Shown here one piece after another: positions 32,731 through 43,409 of a DNA stretch of 64,000 bases (positions are counted from its first letter, which is position 1; the number at the start of each line of letters is the position of its first letter). Made by a program: the position numbers and the translations under genes. The stretch is from assembly GCF_963576675.1 (NCBI RefSeq), contig NC_088913.1, positions 91,201,001 to 91,265,000 of the forward strand, in the 5' to 3' direction. The stretch is from Euphorbia lathyris. Its lineage: Eukaryota; Streptophyta; Magnoliopsida; Malpighiales; Euphorbiaceae. The notes beneath the pieces are model-generated. The model ran no database searches, was not told where the DNA came from, and saw only the letters and a program-made list of their open reading frames with translations.

Positions 32731-32876
32731 ACTATAGGTGTGTGATATGTTTTTAAAACCAACTACAAGTGTGTGATAAGTTTGTAAATCCAACTATAAA
32801 TGTGTGATAAGTAATTTTAAAAATTCAAAGTGCCAATAGATAAAACAAACCAAGTTTAAAGATATAAATATTCATT
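32731..32876 (-). repeat. Right inverted repeat matching 13094-13225
   Basis: The reverse complement gives TTTAAACTTGGTTTGTTTT and the ACTTATCACACATTTATAGT motif in the same order as the left arm. The right arm has an extra motif unit at its inner side. Confidence 0.6.
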
Positions 32877-33174
32877 AAGCGAAAAGAAAAAAATAGCAGT
32901 ACACTACATAGTCAATTAATTAAGGGATAATATATCAAAATAGACCTATGGTTTTTAGGAAAGTATCAATTTAGGATCCACATACAAAATAGCATCAATA
33001 TAGGCTTAAAGTTTAAAAAAAAAGTACCAATTTAAACCTCAAAAAAGGATTGGACACGTCATTCCTATTAATCCGTTAAGTTCTGATTTCTCCCTCCACG
33101 TACAATTGATAGAACCTAACAGAATAATATCAATAACGTGTTTCGTTCCGTTATCGATGCTTAAATTCATACTA
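32877..33174. other. AT-rich interval, nothing firm
   Basis: Includes AGCAGTACACTACATAG (about 32897-32913), which recurs at about 35393. No gene is seen. Confidence 0.4.
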
Positions 33175-33183
33175 TTTTTTAAA

Positions 33184-34603
33184 GGATTTTGCCCCACTTT
33201 GGGGCTTATAATAAAATTTTTATCCTATTAAGAGCCCAGTTAAACATTTTGCCCACTGTAGGGCTGGTTTAACTGGGCTCGAAACCGGAAGGCTGGCTTC
33301 CGGTTTCATTTTGTAAAGAAACCGAAAGCCAGCCTTCCGGTTTCTCAATTTTATTTTTTTTTAATTTTTTTAAATACAAAAAATAGAAACCGGAAGACTA
33401 GCTTCCGGTTCCTATTATATATATTTATTTTTTTAAAAGCCTCATATCTACATCCGCTTTTAAAAAATTATTAGAGTTAAATTTCAAAAAAAGTCCTTCT
33501 ATTTTTTAAAACTTTTAATTTAACTTCAATCTTAACTATTTATTTTTAAATTTATTAATTAAATATTTCCTTGCCAAATTAGTTAGTAGTAAATATCTAA
33601 TTCGGTTAAAAATGTTTATTCTTTTAAATGTGAGTTTGAAATTATATTTTTGACAGTTTAAATTACGGTTTTTATAGTTCTTTTATAATTTCAAACATCA
33701 CTAAAAAATTAATGTTCGAAGTGACACTTAAATCATTTCAAATTGTAATTTAAACTGTTCGAAGTGACAGTTAAATTTGGCCAACATTTAACTGTCACTT
33801 CGAACAGTTTAAATTACAGTTTGAAATGGTTTAACTTCGAACCTTAACTTTTTGGTGATGTTTGAAATTATAAACTTAACCGTAATATTACGGTTCAAAG
33901 TGACAGTTTAAATTACAGTTTCTTTATAATTACAGTTTGAAATATGATTTTTGCACTTTGAACATTTAGCTGTCACTTCGAACATTTAACTGTCACTTCG
34001 AACAGTTTAAATTATAGTTTGAAATGGTTTAACTGTTATTTAACTGTCACTTCGAACCGTAACTTTTCGGTGACGTTTAAAATTATAAAAAAAACTGTAA
34101 AAACCGTAATTTAAACTGTCAAAAATATAATTTCAAACTCACATTTAAAAGAATAAACGTTTTTAACCGAATTAGATATTTACTACTAACTAATTTGGTA
34201 AGAAAATGTTTAATTAATGAATTTAAAAATAAATAGTTAAAGATTGAAGTTAAATTAAAAGTTTAAAAAAGAGAGAGGGACTTTTTTGAAATTTTTCATT
34301 AATTTTTTTTGGAAAGCGGAAGTGGACAATTCAAAGGTTTTAAAATATATATATTAAATTGAAACCGGAAGATCCGGTTTCTATTTTTTATTATTAAAAA
34401 AAAATAAAAAAAAATAAAAGTTAGAAACCGGAAGATAAACTTCCGGTTTCTTTACAATTTGAAATCGGAAGTTTATCTTCCGGTTTCGAGCCCGGTTTCC
34501 GGTTTCGAGCCCGGTTAAACAAGCATACAGTGGACAAAATGTTTAACCGGACTCCTAATAAGGATAAAATCTCATTTAGAGCTCTATTTTGGGGCAAAAT
34601 CCT
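33184..34603. mobile_element. Foldback (long inverted repeat) Mutator-type element
   Basis: 1420 bp starting GGATTTTGCCCC and ending GGGGCAAAATCC. Perfect 9-bp target duplication TTTTTTAAA (33175-33183, 34604-34612), the length made by Mutator-like transposases. The two halves are near-complete inverted copies. Outer parts hold repeated GAAACCGGAAG/CTTCCGGTTTC dyads; inner parts hold TTTAACTGTCACTTCGAAC-type repeats in both orientations. No ORF. Confidence 0.85.
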
Positions 34604-34612
34604 TTTTTAAAC

Positions 34613-35506
34613 ATTATATATCCATGACTCTATACTGACATGATTTGATCTATATAATTTCACAGAAAAAAGTACATTAAGAAAAAATAATAAACAAAGA
34701 GGATGACAGTCTGAAAAGTGCAGCCCCTGAAACATAGTATTGTACTATATCATTTATTGCCATATATTAGAATAGCATTGACATATTTTTATTTCAGAAT
34801 GTTTCCTGCTGTTTGTGGGATTTCCAGGTGGAACTTAACTCCTCCTTTTATTTTACTTAATTCCATGTTCGTAAACTCTCATAAGAATCCTCTAAATTTT
34901 AGTCAAAATATGCCCTAACTTGTCTTCCTCTCAATTCAAATACCGCTCGAATCAGAGATACGCTAATAAAGTCATCCCTGTCCTTTGCCAACCAATCTTA
35001 GTGTTTGTGAATCCTAGACCAACGTCAATTCAATGCCTTATCAAGATAACCGATTGTGGTTCCTTGTTTGTTGTTGATTTTTCTTATTTTATTTTCCTTA
35101 TTGTAATTATTGCATTTCAATTCACATTCAAAGAGTTAATGATATTTTAAAAAACTTTAATTTTTAAAAAATTTCGTTTTGTAAGTCATTTAAGTGTTGT
35201 TGGTTAAGAGAGAGATGGTGAAATTTTAGAGAGAAAAAGCTCCAAAAATATGATCTTGAATATTTTCATTTTGAGGTTGCTAACGATAATTTTGAGAAGT
35301 TAATTAAAGTTGAATGACCACCCGTTTTAATGTCCACACTGTTAAAATGGGTAAAATCCACTAATTTACCCAAGAAAAAAAAGTAGCAGTACACTACATA
35401 GCTGATTAATTAAAAAAAAAACTAATATTTCATAAAAAAAAAAACCAATACTTTAAAGGCATTATACCAGTTTAAATCTCCAAACTAAAACTTTAAAGTC
35501 AATTAA
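34613..35506. other. AT-rich interval, no gene recognised
   Basis: Two short open stretches (34718-34918, 34920-35150) have no recognisable domain and no codon pattern that convinces. Contains the second AGCAGTACACTACATAG copy near 35393. Confidence 0.4.
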
Positions 35507-35511
35507 GATTG

Positions 35512-37369
35512 TGTTAGTGATATTTTGCGAATATGCTAATTTCAACTTTGTCACGTGTGGTTAGGATGCGGGCGTGCCAGAGAAATTATTTCTCAATTAT
35601 GAAAGACGGTTAAGTTTATGGAATTTGTGCGCCAAAACTTGAAATCTAATTGAAGCGGTTGGCGAGGGACGCAATGATTGAAAAAATCCCTCTTGGGTTT
35701 CTAGCGCAGTTATAAAAACTTTGCTAGATTAATTATTTTATTTAAGTTAAGCGTATGAATTGAAGACGTGTGAAATAAAGAAATTGAAAGTACGAAATTC
35801 ACACGAGATTTGGTGAAAAAATTAGTATTTATTGATTTGATATGTTCAACAAGCATGAAATTAGATAATGAATTACAATTGAAAAATTTCTATACTAAAC
35901 ATATAGACAATCAATTGAATTGGAAAAAGACAAATCAATACAAAGAATTGAAATGCAATTAAAATAAAATTGAAATTCAACGACAAACTCGGAGCCACAA
36001 TAGCTATCTCGGCTGGACGTTGAATTTTGATGTCGGCTTGAGGTTCTTGGAGCAATGCAGTCGGTCGGGCCCGTATGGTGTACGATCTTGGCTATGTCAA
36101 AACGTGTGGTAGACAAATGGGGCAGATTTAACCTTTGACTTCGGTGGGCTCGTTTGAGTGCTTAAGAACATGGAATTGGACAAGTAAATAGGCTAAATTT
36201 AACTTTGGGACGTCAGGAACAAACTTCTATAAGGGATCGAAGGCTAAAAAAGACTCTAAGTCGCAAAATTGGGAGTTAAAAATAACTGGACGAATCTGGA
36301 AAAATCTGGAAAATAGACTAGCCAAAAGAATTTGGGCTGTAAAGATTGGCTTGTAACTATAGTTTCTGATCACGAAATTGGAAAACTAAATATACTAGAT
36401 TGAAATTCAAAACGTCAGGAACAACTTTGTTGAAGGGATCGAAAGCAAAAAATGAATTTAAATGGACGAAATCGGGCTTTGAAAATACTTGAACGAATGT
36501 GGAAAATTAATTTGAAAACAGAATTCTAGCTATGAATTGAGCAAATTAAAGGCTTGAGAATGCTAAATTGAATTGAAAAAACTTGGAAAGAGGATATTGG
36601 AACTTGGATTAAAGCTAAAGGAAGCTAAAAGAAGGAATTAAAACTAAGAACTTGAAGAACAAAAAGAAGAACTTGAAGAACTTGAAGAACTAAGAACAAA
36701 AGGAACTAGAGATTAAGCATTGGAGCTTTGAGAGGAGGTTTTTGTTGTGTGGAGTGTGTGTTATTATGAAAAATGGAGGGTTTATTTATAGTTTTTTGGA
36801 GTGGCATTTTGGTAATTGTTGAGTGGTATTTTGGTAATTGTTTATCAACTAACCCTTAAAATTCTCTCTAACTTGCCCACTACCTTGCCACATCACCCCA
36901 CTTCCTCAACTTCCACAAACCACCACTAACTACCATGCCACATCACTCCACTACCCTGTGGTTGGAGAGATTCTCAAAGCTTGGGTCTAGGTGTGGGGGT
37001 GAGCTCGTAGTTGTGTCCGGGCGCGTTCGGTGGGCGAGAACTAGCCTCTAGCTTGCCGAGACAAAGAACACGCCCCGCATAATTCTGGTTACGCCCCGCG
37101 TAATGGAGCCTCTGAACCTGATGCGCCTTGTTGATGCGTCTTACGCGTGGCGTATAGGAAAGTACGCCCCGCGTAGTGGAGTCTCTGAAGTGGAACGTCT
37201 TCGGATGTGTGGTATACGCCCCGCGTATAGAAATGCACGCCTCGCGCACTTGAGGTGAGTTTACGAATGTATTTTTATTTTACCATTATTATTTTTTCTA
37301 GAAGAATATAAACTATACTCTAAAATTAAACCCAAACTTTCTATATACCTATTTTATTTTGGGCCAACA
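35512..37369 (-). mobile_element. Solo LTR, minus orientation
   Basis: 1858 bp, TGTTAGTG...GGGCCAACA, with a perfect target duplication GATTG (35507-35511, 37370-37374). On the minus strand a TATA box (CTATAAATAAA, plus 36781-36791) follows an array of about six ACGCCCCGCGT motifs (37068-37245). U3 therefore lies at the right and the LTR reads leftwards. No internal region is present. The family is not identified. Confidence 0.8.
37064..37250 (-). promoter_or_regulatory. CpG-rich motif array in the U3 of the solo LTR
   Basis: Six variants of TACGCCCCGCGTA with irregular spacing, mostly near-palindromic. The same core (ACGCGGGGCGT) forms the array in element D's LTRs although the LTRs are otherwise dissimilar. 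Confidence 0.7.
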
Positions 37370-37422
37370 GATTGTAAACTATCAAAATCACCAATTAAGT
37401 CTCTCAACTAAGTAAAAAATAT

Positions 37423-37628
37423 GGGTTAAGGTGCAAAAATACCTCTAACGTTTTGGGCCAGGAGCAATTTTACCCCTAACGTCTAAAATGGTGCAATTTT
37501 ACCCCTAACATTGGAAGTCAAGATTGCTCTTGGCTTCCAACGTTAGGGGTAAAATTGCACCATTTTAGACGTTAGGGGTAAAATTGCTCCTAATCCAAAA
37601 CGTTAAGGGTATTTTTGCACCTTAACCC
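37423..37628. mobile_element. Palindromic Mutator-type MITE
   Basis: 206 bp, GGGTTAAGGTGCAAAAATAC to its inverted copy, almost fully self-complementary. Perfect 9-bp target duplication AAAAAATAT (37414-37422, 37629-37637). Confidence 0.9.
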
Positions 37629-37637
37629 AAAAAATAT

Positions 37638-38299
37638 CAATTAAGTTCTCATCCTATCATAAAATCAGAAACTATGACTATTTAATATATACTGTAATAA
37701 TCTATGTATTAGTTCAAAATTAGTTTGGGAAAGAGTATCTGAAACTGTTCAACCAAATGATTTTGGATAAGGCCTCAATTGATGATATTTATTTAGAATG
37801 AGGATTGAATTAATGATTTTTTATTAGTTTAGAGATGTGATTGATGATTTTGATAATATAAAATTCAATTGATTTTGAAGTTTTAGTTTGGGGATTTGAA
37901 CGGCATTATGCCAATAATTAATGAATACGGTTAGAACTTACATGATGGCAGATTAAAAAAAGCTATTAATTCTTACCCTATTCCAAATATAAGGTCTTCT
38001 TCAATCTCCTAGGTCATAAAAAGATTTTTGGAGTAAATTTAGAAGTTTATATATTTTGAAGGGTTTGACTAGTCAAACTATTAATAACGGTGTTTGGTGA
38101 ATAGAAGTTTGAAGAGTTTATTTAGTTCAAAAAACTAATTTTGAAAAAGCTATTTTAAGAGTTTTTTTAATTAATTTATTACTCCATCTCTTTTTATGGA
38201 TATTTTTACCCTTAATACGCTTTAATTTCAAATACATACTTTATTATGTTTTTATTTATCATTTTATACAAACAGTTATTAGCAATCAGCTAAATTTTG
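37638..38299. other. AT-rich interval with a segment duplicated downstream
   Basis: 37915-38000 (AATGAATACGGTTAGAACT...TTACCCTATTC) resembles 39410-39475. It is the upstream part of the duplicated unit that carries the small gene. Nothing else is recognised. Confidence 0.5.
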
Positions 38300-38565
38300 C
38301 AAGATATAGCGAAAGCTAGTTTCCAATCCCTAGTTGCTTTCTTAGTTAAGAAGCTCGGGGTAGAGTTTCTAGAAATCCTTTTTGCTTGCCACATCGTCGG
38401 AATTTTTTTTATTCCTTAATGGACTTATGTATGTAGAAGCACATGGTAAGTTTTGCTCGGTGGAGCTCCGGCCACCGAGCACTGGGCTGGATTTGAAGGA
38501 TCCGATGTTTTTTTTTTAACATTTGAATTAATCAATGAGATGTTGCTTTTAGATTTCATTTGAAT
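38300..38565 (+). pseudogene. Decayed paralogue of the 55-codon small gene
   Basis: The frame from about 38307 encodes SFQSLVAFLVKKLG...LFACHIVGIFF, aligned with residues 14-45 of the product at 39731. The start codon region is lost and the stop comes early. The downstream AATCAATGAGATGTTGCT segment is also shared with the intact copy. Confidence 0.55.
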
Positions 38566-38639
38566 TAATGATTTTTGGTTAGTTCAGAGATCTGATTGAT
38601 GATTTTGATAGTTTAAAATCTTAATTGACTCTCAAACCG

Positions 38640-39340
38640 GTTGTGCAACCGAGTCGAACCCTAGATAGGCTCGGTATTGGCTCGTTAATATCTCGAGTTG
38701 AGCCCTCTCGAATCGAGCTTTGACCGAGCCGAACTTTGACCAAATCTGGCCGAGCTTTGACCGAGCCGAGCTTTTATTGAGCTTCTAACGAGCTTTAACC
38801 ATATTCATCATACATGTATAGAATAAGTAGCAGAAAAATAGAAAAGCCTTATAACATACTCCCTATGAGTTTAAAATATTTATAAAGAAAAACAATAATG
38901 TTATTGTCGAGATTTCAGAACAGTATCTGGTACTTGTGATCGGAAAATACAAGTTCGGAGAAAAATTTCAAACAATGACATATATATTAAACTTTGTAAT
39001 GTATTTTATTCATTATCAAAACCTAATTGTCTCGTTAAAGACTCAAATGTCTAAGCTTTTTTGTGTCAGTTTTTTGTATGGGTTAAATCTTATTTGAGTT
39101 GTGGATTGTGATGAAAACTAATAATAACCAATGAAATATATATAGTAATTAAAAATAATCGAGCCTCCTCGCGAGCTTTCGAGGCGAACTTGAGGAAGCT
39201 CGGACTTAGCTCGTTAGTGCTCGAGCCGATCCCGAACTCAAGTCAAATCCTATCGACCCGAGCTTTGATCGAACTTTGACCTAACCAAACTCGAATAGTT
39301 TACGAACTACCAACACTCATTTACAACCCTATTTCAAACC
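38640..39340. mobile_element. hAT-like non-autonomous element (GAGCCGAGC type)
   Basis: Repeated GAGCCGAGCTTTGACC-type phrases near both sides with an AT-rich middle. The right side in reverse complement begins GGGTTGTAAATGAG, in the style of plant hAT ends. Exact termini and an 8-bp duplication were not established. Confidence 0.4.
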
Positions 39341-39633
39341 TTAGTTTAAGGAGGCATGTTGGTATCATGAATGCTTTAAAAGAAATTAAAAAAAAAAACA
39401 AATAAATAATTAATGAATGCGGTTGGAACTCACATCATGAAAAAAAGGCTATTAATTGTTACCCTATTCATATAAAAGTGAAAATTCATACGGGGTAATT
39501 TAGAAGGTCTCCTTCAAGCTCTTAACTTCCTAGCTCTTGCTTTACAACTTTTTTCCCCAAAACCAGAAATGGAGGTCAATTTTCTCTTCTTTCCAGAGAT
39601 TTTTAGAAAAAAAAAATGAAATTTCTATCCCTA

Positions 39634-39700
39634 TAAATACCTCTTCTTTTTCTCGTAACTTCACTTCATATAAATACATCTTCTTTTTCTCAAAACTTCA
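39634..39700 (+). promoter_or_regulatory. Core promoter of the small gene
   Basis: Two TATA-like boxes, CTATAAATACC (39641) and ATATAAATACA (39667), stand in a short direct repeat with CTTCTTTTTCTC, typical of a plant TATA-to-start region. They precede the ATG at 39731 by 60-90 bp. Confidence 0.55.
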
Positions 39701-39730
39701 CTTCATCTTCTTCTTTCATTTTGTGGAAAT

Positions 39731-39898
39731 ATGGCGATCGTTCATCCCATTTTGCGAGATTTAACAAGATTTAGTTTCCAATCCGCAGTTGCTTTCTTAG
39801 CTAGCAAGCTCGGTGGTAACCTTTTACAAGTCTTTTTTGCTTGCCACTTCACCGGCAAATTTTTTGATAACTTAATGGCTAATTTCCGACAGATGTAG
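39731..39898 (+). CDS. Small hydrophobic protein, 55 codons
   Basis: Short open frame below the usual length cut-off. The product starts MAIVHPILRD and has a hydrophobic central part (AVAFLASKLGG...LLQVFFACHF), ending FRQM. It is supported by TATA boxes at a sensible distance, a clean 5' leader and a paralogue (38.3-38.6 kb) that keeps the same frame and hydrophobic pattern although diverged. A conserved downstream segment (about 39938-39980) is shared with that paralogue, as expected of a 3' UTR. I do not recognise the family. No signal peptide is evident; membrane association is possible. It could also be part of an unknown transposon. Confidence 0.5.
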   Translation: MAIVHPILRDLTRFSFQSAVAFLASKLGGNLLQVFFACHFTGKFFDNLMANFRQM

Positions 39899-39989
39899 CA
39901 AATTTTTCGATTTAATTTTTGTAATAGCTTGTTTTTATATTTTAATTAATCAATGAGATGTTGCTCTTAGATTTCATTTCATATGTATT

Positions 39990-40566
39990 TTCGGATTTTG
40001 TTTTTCTGCAGTTTTATATTTGAAGTTGCTATTTCACAGAGTTAATGGGCAAAAATTGTTAAAAAATTACATGTTAATACATCAGTCCTATTATATTATT
40101 TCGCAGAGTTGTCCGTCTACGCATAAATTTTTTTGTGGTAAAAAATGCAAAATCGTCTAATTTTTTGTGACGGAAAATACAAAATCGTCATAAAAATATG
40201 TATTATTTTCATGATTTCTTTGGTAAAAAGCGTAAATTTTAATGTTTTCGATTCGTAATCATTCATTTCCAGAATTCTCGGATTGTCACACATCAATTAG
40301 TTTCATAATGTTTTGGTGACCTTTTGAATTTATTTTATCCAACCACAACTAAATAACTTTAAAATTAAAAATTGCAGCAATAAAGTTTATTGGTGACCAA
40401 ACACTAATCCCATTAATTTGACCAAACACTATTCCTTCAATTTACATTATGTTTCATTAGTCCCTAAATTTGTTAAAAGTGTAATGAGTAAGTTCCAAAA
40501 TCTATAAAAACGCCTTAAAAATGTATAAAGTTGAAAATATATATAACTTTAAACAAGTTGGATTAC
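39990..40566. other. AT-rich interval, nothing recognised
   Basis: No ORF of note, no transposon end. Several A/T runs. Confidence 0.4.
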
Positions 40567-40884
40567 TATAAACAAATTTAGGAGGTGAATAAATCACTTT
40601 GACTAACGAAATAGTTTGTAAGTTAGAGGATAATCAAACTATTGAGACAAGTTAGAGGGGCTTTTAATGATATCTTGACAGTTGGACAAATGAAAAAATT
40701 GACAGAAGAAGCACACTTATATTTTTATAAACAAATTTAGGAGGTGAATAAATCACTTTGACTAACGAAATAGTTTGTAAGTTAGAGGATAATCAAACTA
40801 TTGAGACAAGTTAGAGGGGCTTTTAATGATATCTTGACAGTTGGACAAATGAAAAAATTGACAGAAGAAGCACACTTATATTTT
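40567..40884. repeat. Perfect 159-bp tandem duplication
   Basis: Copies 40567-40725 and 40726-40884 appear identical. Noncoding. Confidence 0.9.
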
Positions 40885-40968
40885 TTCATTTCCAAGATGT
40901 ATCAATTTATAAATTGACAAAAATGATGGTGACAGTTGTACAAAGTTAGATTATGCTTACTTTGTTTT

Positions 40969-41076
40969 TGACAAAGTAAGTCTTACTTTGTTTTTTCCAC
41001 CATTTGATGGTGATGAACTTTGATGAAGTAAGCTCATCCAATAGTAGAAAAAACAAAGTAAATCTTACTTTGTCAG
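40969..41076. repeat. Inverted repeat (MITE-like hairpin)
   Basis: The arm GACAAAGTAAG..CTTACTTTG (about 40969-41005) recurs inverted at about 41042-41076, with GATGAAGTAAGCTCATCC between. Small MITE remnant. Confidence 0.6.
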
Positions 41077-41726
41077 CATAGAAGACACCATGATTTCAAA
41101 GTTTATAAGCAGGATATGTTTTGTACAATTTATAAATTTAAGCATTCCAGATAAAATTATTATAATAGTTATTTACTCTAAAATATAGCGATAAAAATGG
41201 AGGAAATTGGAAATAACGGGTTCAACGAGAAAACGTTCAACTAATCAACCATTTATTTGAATAATGTGTACTTAAAATAAAGAAAGGATCAGAATCACTT
41301 TAAAAGTTTAGGCAACAATTAAATTTTTAGGATAATTTGAAGGGGCGAATGATTTATTAAGTAAAAAAAAAAGTAGATAGTAATGTATTTCAAAGTGGTG
41401 GTTGAGTTACTTCTGAAATACATTAAGTGGCTTCTTGTTTGAACCAACTCTGTGGCTAGTAATACAACTTGAAAAGACTTGAATTTTTTTCTATATACTA
41501 TTTGGAGTACAATTCAAAAAAACTTTCAAGCTAACAGAATGGCAGCTTTATCTTTAATGAAAAAAAAAATTAGATCATTGTACTTATTGTAATGGCTTTC
41601 TTTTCAATAGTATTAATATTGTAAACCCTATTATAGGAGAAGACTACTAGACATGTCCATTATATATATAGTAGAAGGATTAGACAATTCTTCATGTGGA
41701 TTCTTCGTGTTGAGATTAGTAGGGAT
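41077..41726. other. AT-rich interval, nothing recognised
   Basis: No gene or repeat boundary visible. Confidence 0.4.
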
Positions 41727-41972
41727 TGTAACGACCCGGTCCGGAATGAGTGGCGTCGGGGTAGAAGGTCTGAGCAAGGAGCAGTCCTAAGGGATGACGA
41801 TGGGGCAGGAATGAACTGAATCCCACATCGGAAATGGAGATTGAGTGATTGAGGCTTATTAGTAAGGTGTGAATCTAATACATGCAGACATGTTTTAAAT
41901 CCGTGAGACCTAATGTGTTGGAATTTAGTCAAAGCAAACAATATCTACATGGTATTGGATCAGAATGTTACA
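41727..41972 (+). repeat. LTR-like 246-bp fragment
   Basis: Begins TGTAACGACCCGG and ends GTTACA, inverted termini TGTAAC/GTTACA. Contains CCCACATCGGAAATGG and, near the end, TGGTATTGGATCAGA, reminiscent of a tRNA-Met primer site. The flanks (GGGAT, AGGTG) do not match, so a solo LTR is not proven. Minus-strand ORFs across it are not convincing. Confidence 0.45.
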
Positions 41973-43409
41973 AGGTGTTGGGGGTAAATGTAATTTTTAC
42001 ATTTATTTACATTTTTACCATAGGTTATAATTATAACCTATAGTTTGTCATTTTTATTATTTTTGTTGTAAAAAATAAAGAAAAACAAAAGAAAAATCAA
42101 GGATATAAAAAAATAAAGAAATAAAGAATATAAAATAAAAAAGAAATGGTCAAAAGAAGAGGAAAACATGGGTTAGTGGGTGACAAAGTGGGAATGTGCC
42201 ATTAAACTAACTTACATGTGTAGGAAAATCCGAAATGATCACTGGCCACTTTTGATTAAATTATTCGGGGAGCTAAACGTTCAAAAACATCAGAAGTAAG
42301 CTTGGATCCAGAAAATAGACGTCCCCAGCTTTCTGGATCCATATTTAGCATCATCACAGGACGAACACACAGAGAGCATGAATTTTTCGAAGTCAGCTGC
42401 AGAAACATAATACAATTTCGGGTAAAAGCTACACAAACCAAGTTGAGGTCTATAATTAAGGAAGCACAATCACATTTTGTTCAAAGTGGAATCATGGCAT
42501 GAGTAGTGAGTAAGTGTGTGCTTAGTGGGCACAAATTTTACCTATAAATAACCTTCTCCATCTTCATTCAACCCCCCAACCAATCAACCAAAAAAATAAA
42601 CAATCAATCAACAAATTAAACAATACAAACACATATCAACACTTTTCTCTCAAATATATTCAGCCTATTCATATTTTTCTAGTCAATTCGGTCCCTATTT
42701 GGTCCAAATTCATCCCTAAATTCAATTTTCAAGCTTCCAATCCAATTCCAATCGTTAATCCTTCATTCTTATCATCAATTTTAGCTACAAACCTTACAAT
42801 TTCAGACTTTCGTTCATCATTTTGAACACCAATTTGCATCAGCCCACTTTGTCTGATTTTAGCCATTAAATCATCCCTCTCGGTCCCTGATTCGGTATAA
42901 TTTGCTCCTTTTCCAATCAAATACAAATCCGATTCATTTTTCTACTCAAATTCACACCTAAAAACTCAATTTCCTAGCAAAAATATCAGTTTTATCACGT
43001 CAATTCTGATTTACCTATACTCACGTCCAACCAATTAAGCTCACTAAACACGCATTTCACTCAAGTCAAGCATCGGTCTCAGGATAACGACCTCAGGCAG
43101 ACACGACGTTTCAACGCGATGCTTCGACGCAACCGCTCACCTTTTCGGTTAATTCATTTTAATTGTTCATTTCAATTTCAATTTCAATCACATTTATTGC
43201 TTTTGACATTGTGGATATTAAATTTGCTATTTGTCTTGGCTGTAATTATTTCTATTCGACTTATTGTAACCCAAAACTCTTATTTTAAAGTAAATATAAA
43301 AGAATAATTCCAAAACTCTTATGTTTGCTTCATTATACTCATATTTTTAATTACTGAAAACTATTGGTCCAATTCTAGTTAAAGTTGTGCTGACGGCAAC
43401 TAGGAACTC
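41973..43409 (+). other. Noncoding interval with a TATA-like promoter
   Basis: TATAAATAACC at about 42541-42551 is followed by a CA-rich leader (CAACCAATCAACC...). It looks like either an LTR U3-R junction or a lost gene's promoter. Short ORFs on both strands at 42256-42502 span a GGATCCA palindrome pair and are probably chance. Confidence 0.35.

Noticed and set aside
34718..35150. Two adjacent short plus-strand frames as a gene
   Set aside because: No domain, no splice-compatible junction, AT-driven composition.
41727..41972. Proven solo LTR
   Set aside because: Inverted termini are good but the 5-bp flanks differ, so it is listed only as LTR-like.
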